This document shows, in pieces, positions 1 through 5,897 of a stretch of DNA of 6,912 nt (its first letter is position 1; each line of letters starts with the position of its first letter). The notes beneath the pieces are model-generated. The model was not told the origin of the DNA and did no database searches. It saw only the letters and a program-made list of their open reading frames with translations. The translations under genes were made by a program, and so were the position numbers. This DNA is from DATJUC01 sp035502675 (GTDB lineage Bacteria; Vulcanimicrobiota; Vulcanimicrobiia; Vulcanimicrobiales; Vulcanimicrobiaceae), in the NCBI GenBank assembly GCA_035502675.1, contig DATJUC010000342.1, positions 1-6,912 of the forward strand, in the 5' to 3' direction.

Positions 1-177
1 TTCTTGCTTTGCAAGCAGTTTTAAAATTGAAACGGAGGCGGCGTGACGCGCGAGACCGAACGCGTCGTTTTGCACGCTGCCGAGCGCGGGCAGCGAACCG
101 TTGGAGTTTCCGTTAGCGGAACAAGCTGTCGCGGCCAATGCCAACGCAGCGGCGAGCATCGTCTTTTTATCGAGCAT
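1..177 (-). CDS. Small lipoprotein, N-terminal part only (runs off left edge)
   Basis: I do not recognise this protein. Reading leftward from an ATG at 177-175 gives 59 open codons to the window edge with no stop. The N-terminus MLDKKTMLAAALALAATACS has a lysine-rich start, a hydrophobic alanine/leucine core and a cysteine at residue 19. That is a type II (lipoprotein) signal peptide, although the lipobox (ATAC) is not the classic LxxC form. After the cysteine comes a flexible Asn/Ser/Gly linker, then a more ordered stretch. The start is supported by AAGGGA 5 nt upstream of the ATG. The next minus-strand gene upstream, the phosphoesterase, ends 120 bp away, so this gene probably has its own promoter. 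The last ~30 bases inside the window are visibly more AT-rich than the rest. Function cannot be assigned from the part present. Confidence 0.65.
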   Translation of the reverse strand, partial: MLDKKTMLAAALALAATACSANGNSNGSLPALGSVQNDAFGLARHAASVSILKLLAKQE

Positions 178-182
178 GTGCG

Positions 183-188
183 TCCCTT
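183..188 (-). promoter_or_regulatory. Ribosome binding site of the left-edge lipoprotein
   Basis: The minus strand reads AAGGGA, 5 nt before the ATG at 177. This purine-rich Shine-Dalgarno-like motif is the main reason for choosing that ATG over the in-frame ATG at codon 7. Confidence 0.5.
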
Positions 189-213
189 CGACTGGTTGCG
201 TCTCGAACCTGCG

Positions 214-225
214 TAACTAAAGTTA
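214..225. promoter_or_regulatory. Perfect 5-2-5 dyad TAACT-aa-AGTTA, possible operator
   Basis: The two five-base arms are exact reverse complements around a 2-bp centre. It lies in the 120-bp gap upstream of the left-edge lipoprotein, about 37-48 bp before its start codon. A 2-bp centre cannot form a good RNA hairpin, so a protein-binding site is the more natural reading. It is AT-rich in a GC-rich background, which also fits a promoter region. No factor can be named. Confidence 0.3.
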
Positions 226-230
226 TCAAC

Positions 231-244
231 GAATCGAGCGATTC
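231..244. promoter_or_regulatory. Perfect 6-2-6 dyad GAATCG-ag-CGATTC, possible operator
   Basis: This is an exact inverted repeat of six bases per arm around 2 bp. It sits 5 bp from the dyad at 214-225 and 54-67 bp upstream of the lipoprotein start at 177. On the minus strand it overlaps a weak -35-like TTGAAT. The pairing of two dyads in one short promoter-sized gap suggests regulatory DNA, but short dyads also occur by chance. Confidence 0.3.
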
Positions 245-297
245 AATGGTTCGCATTCCGCTGGTGATGTAAGTCACCCCCGGAACGTAACCCAGGT

Positions 298-1710
298 TTA
301 GAAATCGTCGTCGGGGGCTTTGAACGTCGGTGACGAGTTGATGAACTTCGAGGGCGGGTACTTGGTCGCTACCGGTACGAACTTGCGCGGTTTTTGCGAG
401 AAGTCGAACGCGTCGATGATGCTGTTGGCGCGGTCGTCGGTCGTGTGCAGCGATGCCACGTCGAAAACCTGCTCGACGAACTTGAGCAGGCTGCCGTACT
501 CGTACTGCGTGTGCGAGACGACGCCGTGCTTGGCGTACGGCGAGATGATGATGCACGGCACGCGAATCGCGTTGCCGACGTAGTCGAGCTGCGGCGGCGG
601 TGCGTTGTCGTAAAACCCGCCCCAGTCGTCCCACAGCACGACGATCGCCGTCGAGTCCCAATATTTGCTCTTGCCGATCGCGTTGACGATGTCGCCCACC
701 CACGACGGGCCTTCGTCGGAGGTCGTCGCCGGATAGTCGGCCCAGTTTAGATCGGGAATGACCCACGATACGCCCGGCAGATCGCCTTTGGCGGGGTCGC
801 TCAGAATTTGCGTCGGGCGGCTGGTCATGTTCTTCGTCCAGTCCGCCCCTTGGCCGGCGCAGTGGGACGGGGGCGTAAAACTCGCGCACCGGACCTTGGC
901 GATCACGTCGAACGCGTCCCAGACGGCGCTCGACTGCACGAACTGCGAGGGCGGCAGCTCGACGTAGTAACGCCACGAGACCTTGCCGGCGTCCAGCGAA
1001 TCGGCGATCGTCGGGTACTGCGTGACGCAGGGAAACGGGCCGTTGGGCGTGATGACGCGATGCGTGTCGACCAGCGGCGTGATCGTGCCCGGCGGTGCGT
1101 CGCAGCCCCAGGGAAACGCGCTCGGCGTGTTGACCAGCGAATGCCCGGCTTCGATCTGCGTGGTTCCGGCGATCAAATCTTGGTGCGCGGTGAAGCTGGT
1201 GCCGAACTCGGTCGGAAACATCGCGTCGGCCAGCACGTATTCCGAGGCCAGCGTGCGGTAGGGCGCAATCTCGGCGTGGTCCATGTAATGATACGGATAC
1301 GTTCCGATCTGCGAGCCCTGCACGCAGCCGCCGCCGCCGACCGTCTGCCGCTCTCGATCGAATCCGTCCATCTTGCCGCCGTCGTACGCGCGCAGCGCGT
1401 CTCCCCAAACGTGGCAGATGTCCATTTCCTGCGAGTAGCTCAGCGGCTTGAGGGCGATCGTGCTGCCGTCCGACATTTTGCCGGTCATCGGCGCGTTGGC
1501 GCCGGGCCAGCCCGCAAACATGTTCTCGAAGCTGCGATTCTCTTGAACGATGAAGACGACGTGCTTGATGTAATGGCCCGCCGGCAGCGGACCCACGGTC
1601 GAGGTCGGTTGCGGCAGCGGCGACGGGTTCGAGGTGCTGCTGCAAGCCGCAAGGAGCGCGCCGGCCGCGATTGCGGCGACCGCGAGCGCCCGCGATTTCA
1701 TAGCGATCAT
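298..1710 (-). CDS. Lipoprotein phosphoesterase (phospholipase C / acid phosphatase family)
   Basis: A predicted exported enzyme of the PF04185 phosphoesterase family, which hydrolyses phosphoester bonds in phospholipids or organic phosphate. From the ATG at 1710 it is 470 aa. Residues 1-23 form a lipoprotein signal peptide with a classic LAAC lipobox (Cys23), followed by a Ser/Pro-rich linker. The family hallmark HVVFIVQENRSFENMF lies at about residues 50-65. Other conserved blocks are FGTSFTAHQDLIAGT (~169-183), the Asp-rich VVLWDDWGGFYDN (~357-369, the family's metal/active-site block) and RVPCIIISPYAKHGVVSHTQYEYGSLLKF (block near 383-410). The length is typical and all blocks are present, so it should be active. 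The start is uncertain: ATGs at 1710 and 1701 both give a good signal peptide, a GTG at 1752 only adds a non-signal extension, and none has a strong Shine-Dalgarno. It is transcribed away from the metallopeptidase gene. The choice between phospholipid and phosphomonoester as substrate cannot be made. Confidence 0.9.
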   Translation of the reverse strand: MIAMKSRALAVAAIAAGALLAACSSTSNPSPLPQPTSTVGPLPAGHYIKHVVFIVQENRSFENMFAGWPGANAPMTGKMSDGSTIALKPLSYSQEMDICHVWGDALRAYDGGKMDGFDRERQTVGGGGCVQGSQIGTYPYHYMDHAEIAPYRTLASEYVLADAMFPTEFGTSFTAHQDLIAGTTQIEAGHSLVNTPSAFPWGCDAPPGTITPLVDTHRVITPNGPFPCVTQYPTIADSLDAGKVSWRYYVELPPSQFVQSSAVWDAFDVIAKVRCASFTPPSHCAGQGADWTKNMTSRPTQILSDPAKGDLPGVSWVIPDLNWADYPATTSDEGPSWVGDIVNAIGKSKYWDSTAIVVLWDDWGGFYDNAPPPQLDYVGNAIRVPCIIISPYAKHGVVSHTQYEYGSLLKFVEQVFDVASLHTTDDRANSIIDAFDFSQKPRKFVPVATKYPPSKFINSSPTFKAPDDDF

Positions 1711-1772
1711 GCCCGCCGTTTCGCGCCCCGCACTCCCGAATCCGTGCGACACCCCGCGCTCATCGCGCAGAA

Positions 1773-2414
1773 ATGCGGCCGCCGCACGATGGAGCGATGC
1801 AAGAACGGACCCAAGTCATCGCTGGTTCGTTGTTTTCCGGGGACGGGCGGTCTCCGGAAGAGGCGATTCTCGAGACGCTGGCGCGGTTCGGGATCGGAGC
1901 GTTGAGCTTCGCAAAGAAGAGCCGCATCCGGATCGTGCCGCTGCGCGCCGGCGAACGTTACGATGCCGCGTCCGAAGCGTTGGCACGTCTCGGAATCGAC
2001 GTCGACGCGTGGCCGGCGCCGCCGGCCGGACTTTTCGTCGTCGAAGAGCGCGCGCTCTACGTCCGTTCGCGCAGCCCCATGACGGTCGCGCACGAGTTCG
2101 GTCACGCGCTCGACTGCGCGCTGGGCGGCGGCGTGTATCGTTCGGGCGTCGATCCGCGCGTACGCGCCAACTTCGCGCTCGCCGAGGCCTTCGTAACGCC
2201 CTATGCGGCTACTGGGATCGACGAGTATTTCGCCGAGTGCTTGCGCGCCTACGTCGGCGTCAACGATCCGGCATCTTCGTGGCCGCGCGCCACGCGCGAA
2301 CGCTTGCGGCGCATCGACCCGCTCATGCACGAGTACGTCGACGCGATCTTTCGAACCGAGTTTTCGCAAGCCGACGAAATCTATGCTATGCCGGAAGGAC
2401 GCATGAGCATCTAG
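1773..2414 (+). CDS. Lethal-factor-like zinc metallopeptidase (ATLF-type gluzincin)
   Basis: A 213-aa predicted protease. VAHEFGHALD holds the HEFGH zinc motif at residues 107-111 (His107 and His111 as ligands, Glu108 as catalytic base). Downstream, TPYAATGIDEYFAE places Tyr144 seven residues before Glu151. Anthrax lethal factor has the same layout: HEFGH at 686-690, Tyr728 assisting catalysis, Glu735 as third ligand, also seven residues apart and followed by FFAE. The helix after it, ending in a DPLMHEYVDAIF-like stretch, also fits that family. Residues 1-100 are a small alpha/beta region whose last strand (GLFVVEERALYVRS) leads into the zinc helix. There is no signal peptide or transmembrane segment, so it acts in the cytoplasm or leaves by a non-Sec route. 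The start could instead be the ATG at 1797 (205 aa); neither has a convincing Shine-Dalgarno. The substrate is unknown. A housekeeping ATLF-like peptidase is as likely as a toxin. Confidence 0.78.
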   Translation: MRPPHDGAMQERTQVIAGSLFSGDGRSPEEAILETLARFGIGALSFAKKSRIRIVPLRAGERYDAASEALARLGIDVDAWPAPPAGLFVVEERALYVRSRSPMTVAHEFGHALDCALGGGVYRSGVDPRVRANFALAEAFVTPYAATGIDEYFAECLRAYVGVNDPASSWPRATRERLRRIDPLMHEYVDAIFRTEFSQADEIYAMPEGRMSI

Positions 2415-2417
2415 ACC

Positions 2418-2645
2418 GTGGATGCCCGCATTTCCAACCTCGAGGGCGGTTTCGAGCGGGCCGCCAAGCGGCTCGACGGCATCGCCCGCAGGCTGGGCTC
2501 GATGGATCACCGGTTCGACGCCGCGTTGCTTCCATCGAACCTCGGTTTGCGCAGGTCGATCGGCGTTTCGCGTGGGCGATCGGACGCGTCGCCGAGACTA
2601 GATTACGGCGCAGGTCAGCCGGCGATGGCGGCGGTGCCCGCGTAG
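2418..2645 (+). pseudogene. Small coiled-coil protein gene, apparently frameshifted
   Basis: A GTG 3 bp after the metallopeptidase stop opens a frame starting VDARISNLEGGFERAAKRLD. Hydrophobic residues at 5, 8, 12, 15, 19, 22, 26, 29 and 33 follow a clean 3-4 heptad spacing, as in small bacterial coiled-coil proteins. After RFDA (~2522) this frame turns into non-patterned Ser/Arg/Pro sequence and stops at 2645, overlapping the convergent regulator gene by 31 bp. In a different frame, starting at the CGC at 2522, the next codons read RVASIEPRFAQVDRRFAWAI and resume the heptad pattern to about 2600. Adding one C to the CC at 2521-2522 would join the two halves into one coiled coil. The repaired frame then has no stop before the regulator gene and lacks the membrane helix such proteins often end with. 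I read it as a decayed or mis-sequenced gene of unknown function; the heptads are seen, the decay is inferred. Confidence 0.45.
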
Positions 2646-3256
2646 GCAGCCATTCGCCGTTGTACCGTCTCGAGCACGCCGCGCGACGAACGGCACGACG
2701 GGTAGGTCGCCACCAAATCGCGGGCGACGCCGTGCGCCTCGTAGACGCGCTGCTCCGCCAGCAGTCCCCACGCCAGCCACAAGCCGACGTCGCGACGGTA
2801 GCGATCCGCGAGCTCGCGCAGCGACCGCGACCAGCGCCAGCGCGCGATCCGAAAGCGCTGCGTTTCGTGAAACCGCACCAGCCGCCCGTAGAGCTGCCGG
2901 TCGATCGCGCAGCGCGGCCGCGAGGCGCAGCGGTGCGCGCGCAGATACTCGTCGATGTCCCACAGGTCGAGCGCGACGTCGGCGTCGAGCACGTAACCGT
3001 GCGGCTCCAACCGCAGCATCGACGGATTCGGCAGCACGCGGCGCAGGTCGTTGGCGTCGATCCATACCGCCATGAACGCCTCGTTCCGCGGCGCCTCCGG
3101 CCACAACAGCGACGCCAGCGCGTCGGCGCTCGCGTAGCCGCCGCAGACGCACAGGAGGGCGAGCAGTTCGCTCTGACGATCGGTCAGCGTGAGCCGCTCG
3201 CCGTCCACGACGGCGACGCCGGTCAGGAGCTCGAGACGTACGCTTCCTTGCGACAC
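2615..3256 (-). CDS. SARP-type winged-helix transcriptional regulator
   Basis: A 213-aa predicted cytoplasmic DNA-binding protein. Residues ~5-95 look like the OmpR-like winged helix of SARP/BTAD regulators: a short N-terminal sheet (VRLELLTGVAVVDGERLTLT), then TDRQSELLALLCVCGGYASADALASLLWPE (opening helices), a recognition-helix region ending DLRRVL, and the wing LRLEPHGYVLD. Residues ~98-205 are alpha-helical and rich in Arg and Trp, in the place of the bacterial transcriptional activator domain, but too short for the full BTAD plus ATPase/TPR modules of large SARPs. It starts at a GTG 7 bp after the stop of the exported protein gene (3264-3965), without a strong Shine-Dalgarno, so translation is probably coupled to that gene. 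It may control its own operon, perhaps through the dyad at 4036-4051; that is inference. Its 3' end overlaps the end of the plus-strand coiled-coil remnant. Confidence 0.72.
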   Translation of the reverse strand: MSQGSVRLELLTGVAVVDGERLTLTDRQSELLALLCVCGGYASADALASLLWPEAPRNEAFMAVWIDANDLRRVLPNPSMLRLEPHGYVLDADVALDLWDIDEYLRAHRCASRPRCAIDRQLYGRLVRFHETQRFRIARWRWSRSLRELADRYRRDVGLWLAWGLLAEQRVYEAHGVARDLVATYPSCRSSRGVLETVQRRMAAYAGTAAIAG

Positions 3257-3263
3257 GTCCGGC

Positions 3264-3965
3264 CTACCGCGTCGCCAGCTCGATGGTGCCGGCTTGCGTC
3301 CGTCCTGCGGACGCGTCGACCGTTCCGCGATACGGCGCGTACGGCGTACCGCTGGGCGGCTCGACGACGATCGCCTGCGCGTGCTGCAACGGAACGCCGC
3401 TGACCTCGAACGATCCGTCGCTGCCCGTCGTTGCGAACGCGTCGCGCGCCACGATCACGACCGCGCCGGCGATCGGCGCTCCGGTCGTCGCGTCGACGAC
3501 GCTGCCGGTGACGATCGCGCCGGGGACGTTTTGCGGTTCGGCGACGGTCGCGCCGGCGAGCGCAAAGAGCGCTTCGGCCGTCTTGGGTGCGTGCGGATAG
3601 TTGGCTACCAGGCGCTGCATGACGGTCGTCGCGTGCGGATCCTGCGCCGCGCCGGCCCGGGCATACGATTCCAGCAGGCGCGCCATCGCGCCGGCGACCC
3701 ACGGATCCGCCGGATATTTGTGCTGCCAGTCCAGCACCGCGTCTTCGACGTTGTCCAGATCGCCGAGCGCGTCGGGCGATTTGATGTCGGCGTCGCCGGC
3801 GGCATCGAGCACGTTCAGGCGATTGCGGATCTCGAGCACGCTCTCTCCGGTTCGGCCGAAGTACTCGTCGGCGGGCGCGGCTTTGGGCGACGTCGTCTGG
3901 GCGACGGCCGTCAGCGGCCCGGTCAAAAAGCCGAGAGCCGCCAGTGCGACAACGAAGGAACGCAT
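3264..3965 (-). CDS. Exported protein with helical region and carboxypeptidase-regulatory-like domain
   Basis: A 233-aa predicted secreted protein, with no enzyme motif. Residues 1-22 are a Sec signal peptide (MRSFVVALAALGFLTGPLTAVA) with an AVA-Q type I cleavage site, so it is released rather than lipid-anchored. Residues ~35-140 are helical and resemble degenerate tetratricopeptide-type repeats (for example NVEDAVLDWQHKYPADPWVA). Residues ~150-205 match the carboxypeptidase regulatory-like/beta-sandwich fold: GSVVDATTGAPIAGAVVIV, then TTGSDGSFEVSGVP, the usual G-x-V-x-D-x-x-T-G-x-P-x-x-G-A-x-V pattern with a DG-x-F turn. Such domains are binding or scaffold modules of surface proteins. The start is firmly set by GGAGGT 5 nt upstream. 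It is followed after 7 bp by the SARP-type regulator gene, likely one transcript. Role unknown; the repeat assignment is less sure than the beta-sandwich one. Confidence 0.75.
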   Translation of the reverse strand: MRSFVVALAALGFLTGPLTAVAQTTSPKAAPADEYFGRTGESVLEIRNRLNVLDAAGDADIKSPDALGDLDNVEDAVLDWQHKYPADPWVAGAMARLLESYARAGAAQDPHATTVMQRLVANYPHAPKTAEALFALAGATVAEPQNVPGAIVTGSVVDATTGAPIAGAVVIVARDAFATTGSDGSFEVSGVPLQHAQAIVVEPPSGTPYAPYRGTVDASAGRTQAGTIELATR

Positions 3966-3970
3966 ATCCT

Positions 3971-3976
3971 ACCTCC
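3971..3976 (-). promoter_or_regulatory. Strong Shine-Dalgarno GGAGGT
   Basis: The minus strand reads GGAGGT, a full anti-16S match, 5 nt before the ATG at 3965. It is by far the best ribosome site in the window and suggests the exported protein is made at a high level. Confidence 0.7.
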
Positions 3977-4005
3977 GGCAGGAGAGGCAACGGGGTGCTT
4001 CCTTT

Positions 4006-4034
4006 GTTGTAGCACGGCGGCACGAAGCGAAAAA
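4006..4034 (-). promoter_or_regulatory. Possible promoter of the exported protein-regulator unit
   Basis: In the 127-bp gap upstream of 3965, the minus strand has TACAAC (4011-4006, 4 of 6 matches to a -10) with a T-rich TTTTTC 17 bp before it in the -35 position. The -35 is poor, which would fit a promoter needing an activator bound at the adjacent dyad (4036-4051). Weak evidence by eye only. Confidence 0.25.
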
Positions 4035-4035
4035 C

Positions 4036-4051
4036 CGTTAACGAGTTAACG
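4036..4051. promoter_or_regulatory. Perfect 7-2-7 dyad CGTTAAC-ga-GTTAACG, likely operator
   Basis: Seven-base arms are exact reverse complements around GA, and each arm contains the palindrome GTTAAC. It lies 71-86 bp upstream of the start at 3965, just beyond the candidate -35, which is a normal activator or repressor position. It also lies 42-57 bp downstream of the hydrolase stop, but the 2-nt loop and absence of a T-run argue against a terminator. The AT-rich motif stands out in this GC-rich sequence. Confidence 0.4.
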
Positions 4052-4092
4052 CGCAATCCACCCGAGGTAAAGACTGCGTTACGGATCCGCCG

Positions 4093-5424
4093 CTACTTCA
4101 GGGGATCGAAGAAGTTCTTTCGCGCCAGCGGCAGGCAGAAGAGCGCCACCACGACGTGATAGTCGGTCATCGGCACCTGCTTGGGAATGAACGGCCCGAC
4201 GTCGATGAGCGCGACGCGCGCGTGCTCGGCATGGAAATAGGCGTACGCGGCCTCGGCGTTCTTGAACTCGACTTCGGGATCCTTATCGCCGCCGCACAAA
4301 TAGATCGGCGCCTTCGGCGTCCAGTATTTCAGCAGGTCGTTGTGCCCGGTATCGACGCGCGCTCCGCTGGCAGGATCGTCGAGATACGACTTGATGAAGG
4401 CGGGCTGCAGCAGCTTGTGCAGATCCAGCGGCAGCCGCTTTCCGTAGAGCGCCGCTTCCTGCTGGTAGGTCTGTACCGGCAGCAAGTCGTTGATACCGGT
4501 GGCCCACGGAAGGCGGAAGATCTGCCGCGCGTCGCTGTAGACGTTGCCGTACGTCTTGTCGTACGCGGGCAAAATGTACGCTGCCAGGATCGGCGCGTCT
4601 TCGGATTGATGGTGCAGCGAGTCGATGAACGTCTGCGTCAGCGCGTACGGACCGCTCGACGGCGCGTCGCCCCGCAAATCGAATTCTTTCCCGGTAGTCG
4701 CTTCGAGCATCCGCTGCGTCGCCATCGCCGACTGCCCGCCCTGCGAATGGCCGGTGAGAAACACCTTGCCGGAGAGCGCGATCTTCAGCGTCGCGGCCGC
4801 GTTACGCGCGGCGCGCATCGAGTCGAGCACCGCGCTGGCTTCGGCGTCGGCCACCAAATACGGATGGAACGGATATTTCGAATAGCCCAATCCGAGATAA
4901 TCGGTGGCCGCCGTCGCGTAGCCGTGCGCCGCGAAAATCGCGGCGACCACGATCGGATCCTGATCGGGTGCGGTCCACGTCGGGCTGGTCGTCTTGGGCG
5001 ACGTGATGAGCTGTTCTTTGACGGGATTGGTCCCGTGTGCGTAGCCGACCAGCGGAAACGGTCCGTCACAGCCTTTGCCCGGTACGAAAAACGCCGCGCT
5101 GGCGTCGGCCGCGTCGCCCTTGACGCCGATCGTCTGGTAGATCATTCCGTAGAGGATCACGTTGCATTTCGGCTTGCCGCCGAGTTCGTCGACGATCTGC
5201 CCGAAATCGCCTTTCTCCATTTGCGCCTTGGAGATGATTCCGACTCGCCACAATCGATCGATTTTTCCACGCGCAACGCTTGCGGCGGATGCGGCGCCCG
5301 GCGCCGTCCCCAGGCTCGGCGCCGCGGCGCCCGGCTCGGGCAGCGAACGGACCGGCGAGCCGGCGCACGCCGGAATCAGCGCGAGCGCGGCGGCGGCCGA
5401 CGCGATACGATGGCTCCAATTCAT
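4093..5424 (-). CDS. Secretory-lipase-type alpha/beta-hydrolase, lipoprotein
   Basis: A 443-aa predicted exported hydrolase of the secretory lipase (LIP, PF03583-like) group, which cleaves ester bonds of lipids or related substrates. Residues 1-20 (MNWSHRIASAAAALALIPAC) form a lipoprotein-like signal peptide ending in IPAC, Cys20. The nucleophile elbow GHSQGG is at residues 225-230 (Ser227). Probable partners are Asp380 in CGGDKDPEV and His423 in TDYHVVV. The oxyanion region is probably YAHGTNP near residue 130. HGYATAATDYLGLGYSKYPFHPY before the elbow is typical of this group (block near 167-189). The ATG at 5424 is chosen over an upstream in-frame start at 5457 because AAGGGA lies 8 nt before it, it begins the signal peptide, and 5457 would overlap the cytochrome gene. 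It is the last gene of the four-gene string, starting 16 bp after the cytochrome stop. The substrate is not predictable. Confidence 0.85.
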   Translation of the reverse strand: MNWSHRIASAAAALALIPACAGSPVRSLPEPGAAAPSLGTAPGAASAASVARGKIDRLWRVGIISKAQMEKGDFGQIVDELGGKPKCNVILYGMIYQTIGVKGDAADASAAFFVPGKGCDGPFPLVGYAHGTNPVKEQLITSPKTTSPTWTAPDQDPIVVAAIFAAHGYATAATDYLGLGYSKYPFHPYLVADAEASAVLDSMRAARNAAATLKIALSGKVFLTGHSQGGQSAMATQRMLEATTGKEFDLRGDAPSSGPYALTQTFIDSLHHQSEDAPILAAYILPAYDKTYGNVYSDARQIFRLPWATGINDLLPVQTYQQEAALYGKRLPLDLHKLLQPAFIKSYLDDPASGARVDTGHNDLLKYWTPKAPIYLCGGDKDPEVEFKNAEAAYAYFHAEHARVALIDVGPFIPKQVPMTDYHVVVALFCLPLARKNFFDPLK

Positions 5425-5432
5425 CGCAAAGA

Positions 5433-5438
5433 TCCCTT
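5433..5438 (-). promoter_or_regulatory. Ribosome binding site of the hydrolase gene
   Basis: The minus strand reads AAGGGA 8 nt before the ATG at 5424, in the short gap after the cytochrome stop codon. It decides the start of the hydrolase against the longer frame from 5457. Confidence 0.5.
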
Positions 5439-5440
5439 TC

Positions 5441-5881
5441 TCACGGCGAGACGGCACGAACGTCGGCCAACGTCACGGGGCCGGCGCGATTGTGCCACGA
5501 CGTTCGTATATACGTAACGACCGCGGCGATTTGTTCGTCCGAGATGAGTTGTCCCCAGCGCGGCATCGTGCCGTCGTAGGTTTGACCCGAAACCTGGAGA
5601 CGGCCGCTGATTCCGAGCTTGACCAGCGCGATCAGGCGCTCGGGCGGCCCGGTCACCAAGGCGCTTCCCGCCAACGGCGGAAACGCACCGGCGACGCCGC
5701 GGCCGTCGCTTTGATGGCAGCTGGCGCAATTGGTCGCGTACACGCGCCCGCCGTCGTTGGCCGACGCGGGAAATCGCTCCGCCGCAGCCGCTGCCGACGC
5801 GCGAGCCGCCGTACGCGCCGCGTTGGAACACGCGCTCGTCACCGGCAGCAGCAGCGCCAGGGCAACGCAAAAGAGGCGCAC
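5441..5881 (-). CDS. Monohaem class I cytochrome c, lipoprotein
   Basis: A 146-aa electron carrier, predicted to sit on the outer face of a membrane. Residues 1-18 (VRLFCVALALLLPVTSAC) look like a lipoprotein signal peptide with Cys18, though the TSAC lipobox is atypical. After an Ala-rich linker, CASCH at residues 52-56 binds one haem c covalently, with His56 as proximal ligand. GTMPRWGQL supplies Met106 as the distal ligand, followed by the final helix SDEQIAAVVTYIRTSW. The order and spacing (VYATNCASCHQSDGRG, FPPLAGS, GTMPRWG) are those of small class I cytochromes (PF13442/PF00034) that serve dehydrogenases or terminal oxidases. The GTG at 5881 is the only reasonable start before the signal peptide; no Shine-Dalgarno is visible, so coupling to the upstream gene, whose stop is 16 bp away, is likely. 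No partner oxidoreductase is in the window. The hydrolase gene follows after 16 bp. Confidence 0.87.
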   Translation of the reverse strand: MRLFCVALALLLPVTSACSNAARTAARASAAAAAERFPASANDGGRVYATNCASCHQSDGRGVAGAFPPLAGSALVTGPPERLIALVKLGISGRLQVSGQTYDGTMPRWGQLISDEQIAAVVTYIRTSWHNRAGPVTLADVRAVSP

Positions 5882-5897
5882 GAGACGACGTTCGCCG

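Noticed and set aside
263..278. Hairpin GGTGA-6 nt-TCACC after the phosphoesterase stop as a terminator
   Set aside because: The stem is only 5 bp and no T-run follows in the direction of transcription.
167..1645. A 492-codon minus-strand frame overlapping the phosphoesterase
   Set aside because: It is low-complexity Arg-rich shadow sequence over the real gene. Its last ~40 codons (from ~295) lie in the intergenic gap and look somewhat protein-like, but have no good start, no Shine-Dalgarno, and overlap the lipoprotein start.
2418..2645. Metallopeptidase plus coiled-coil protein as a toxin-immunity or toxin-antitoxin pair
   Set aside because: The 3-bp spacing is suggestive, but the second frame appears broken and coiled coils of this type are common generic proteins. 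Nothing shows an immunity function.
1634..3403. A 589-codon open plus-strand frame across several genes
   Set aside because: It is Arg/Ala-rich without domain pattern, covers the metallopeptidase in another frame and runs antisense to the regulator. It is a shadow of GC-rich third positions, except that ~2522-2600 carries the second half of the coiled-coil remnant.
4082..4089. Palindrome CGGATCCG just after the hydrolase stop as a terminator
   Set aside because: It is a self-complementary 8-mer with no loop and no T-run, so it cannot act as an intrinsic terminator.
4156..5517. A 453-codon plus-strand frame antisense to the hydrolase
   Set aside because: It is Arg-rich with no motif, while the opposite strand has a full lipase with signal peptide, GHSQGG and catalytic His.
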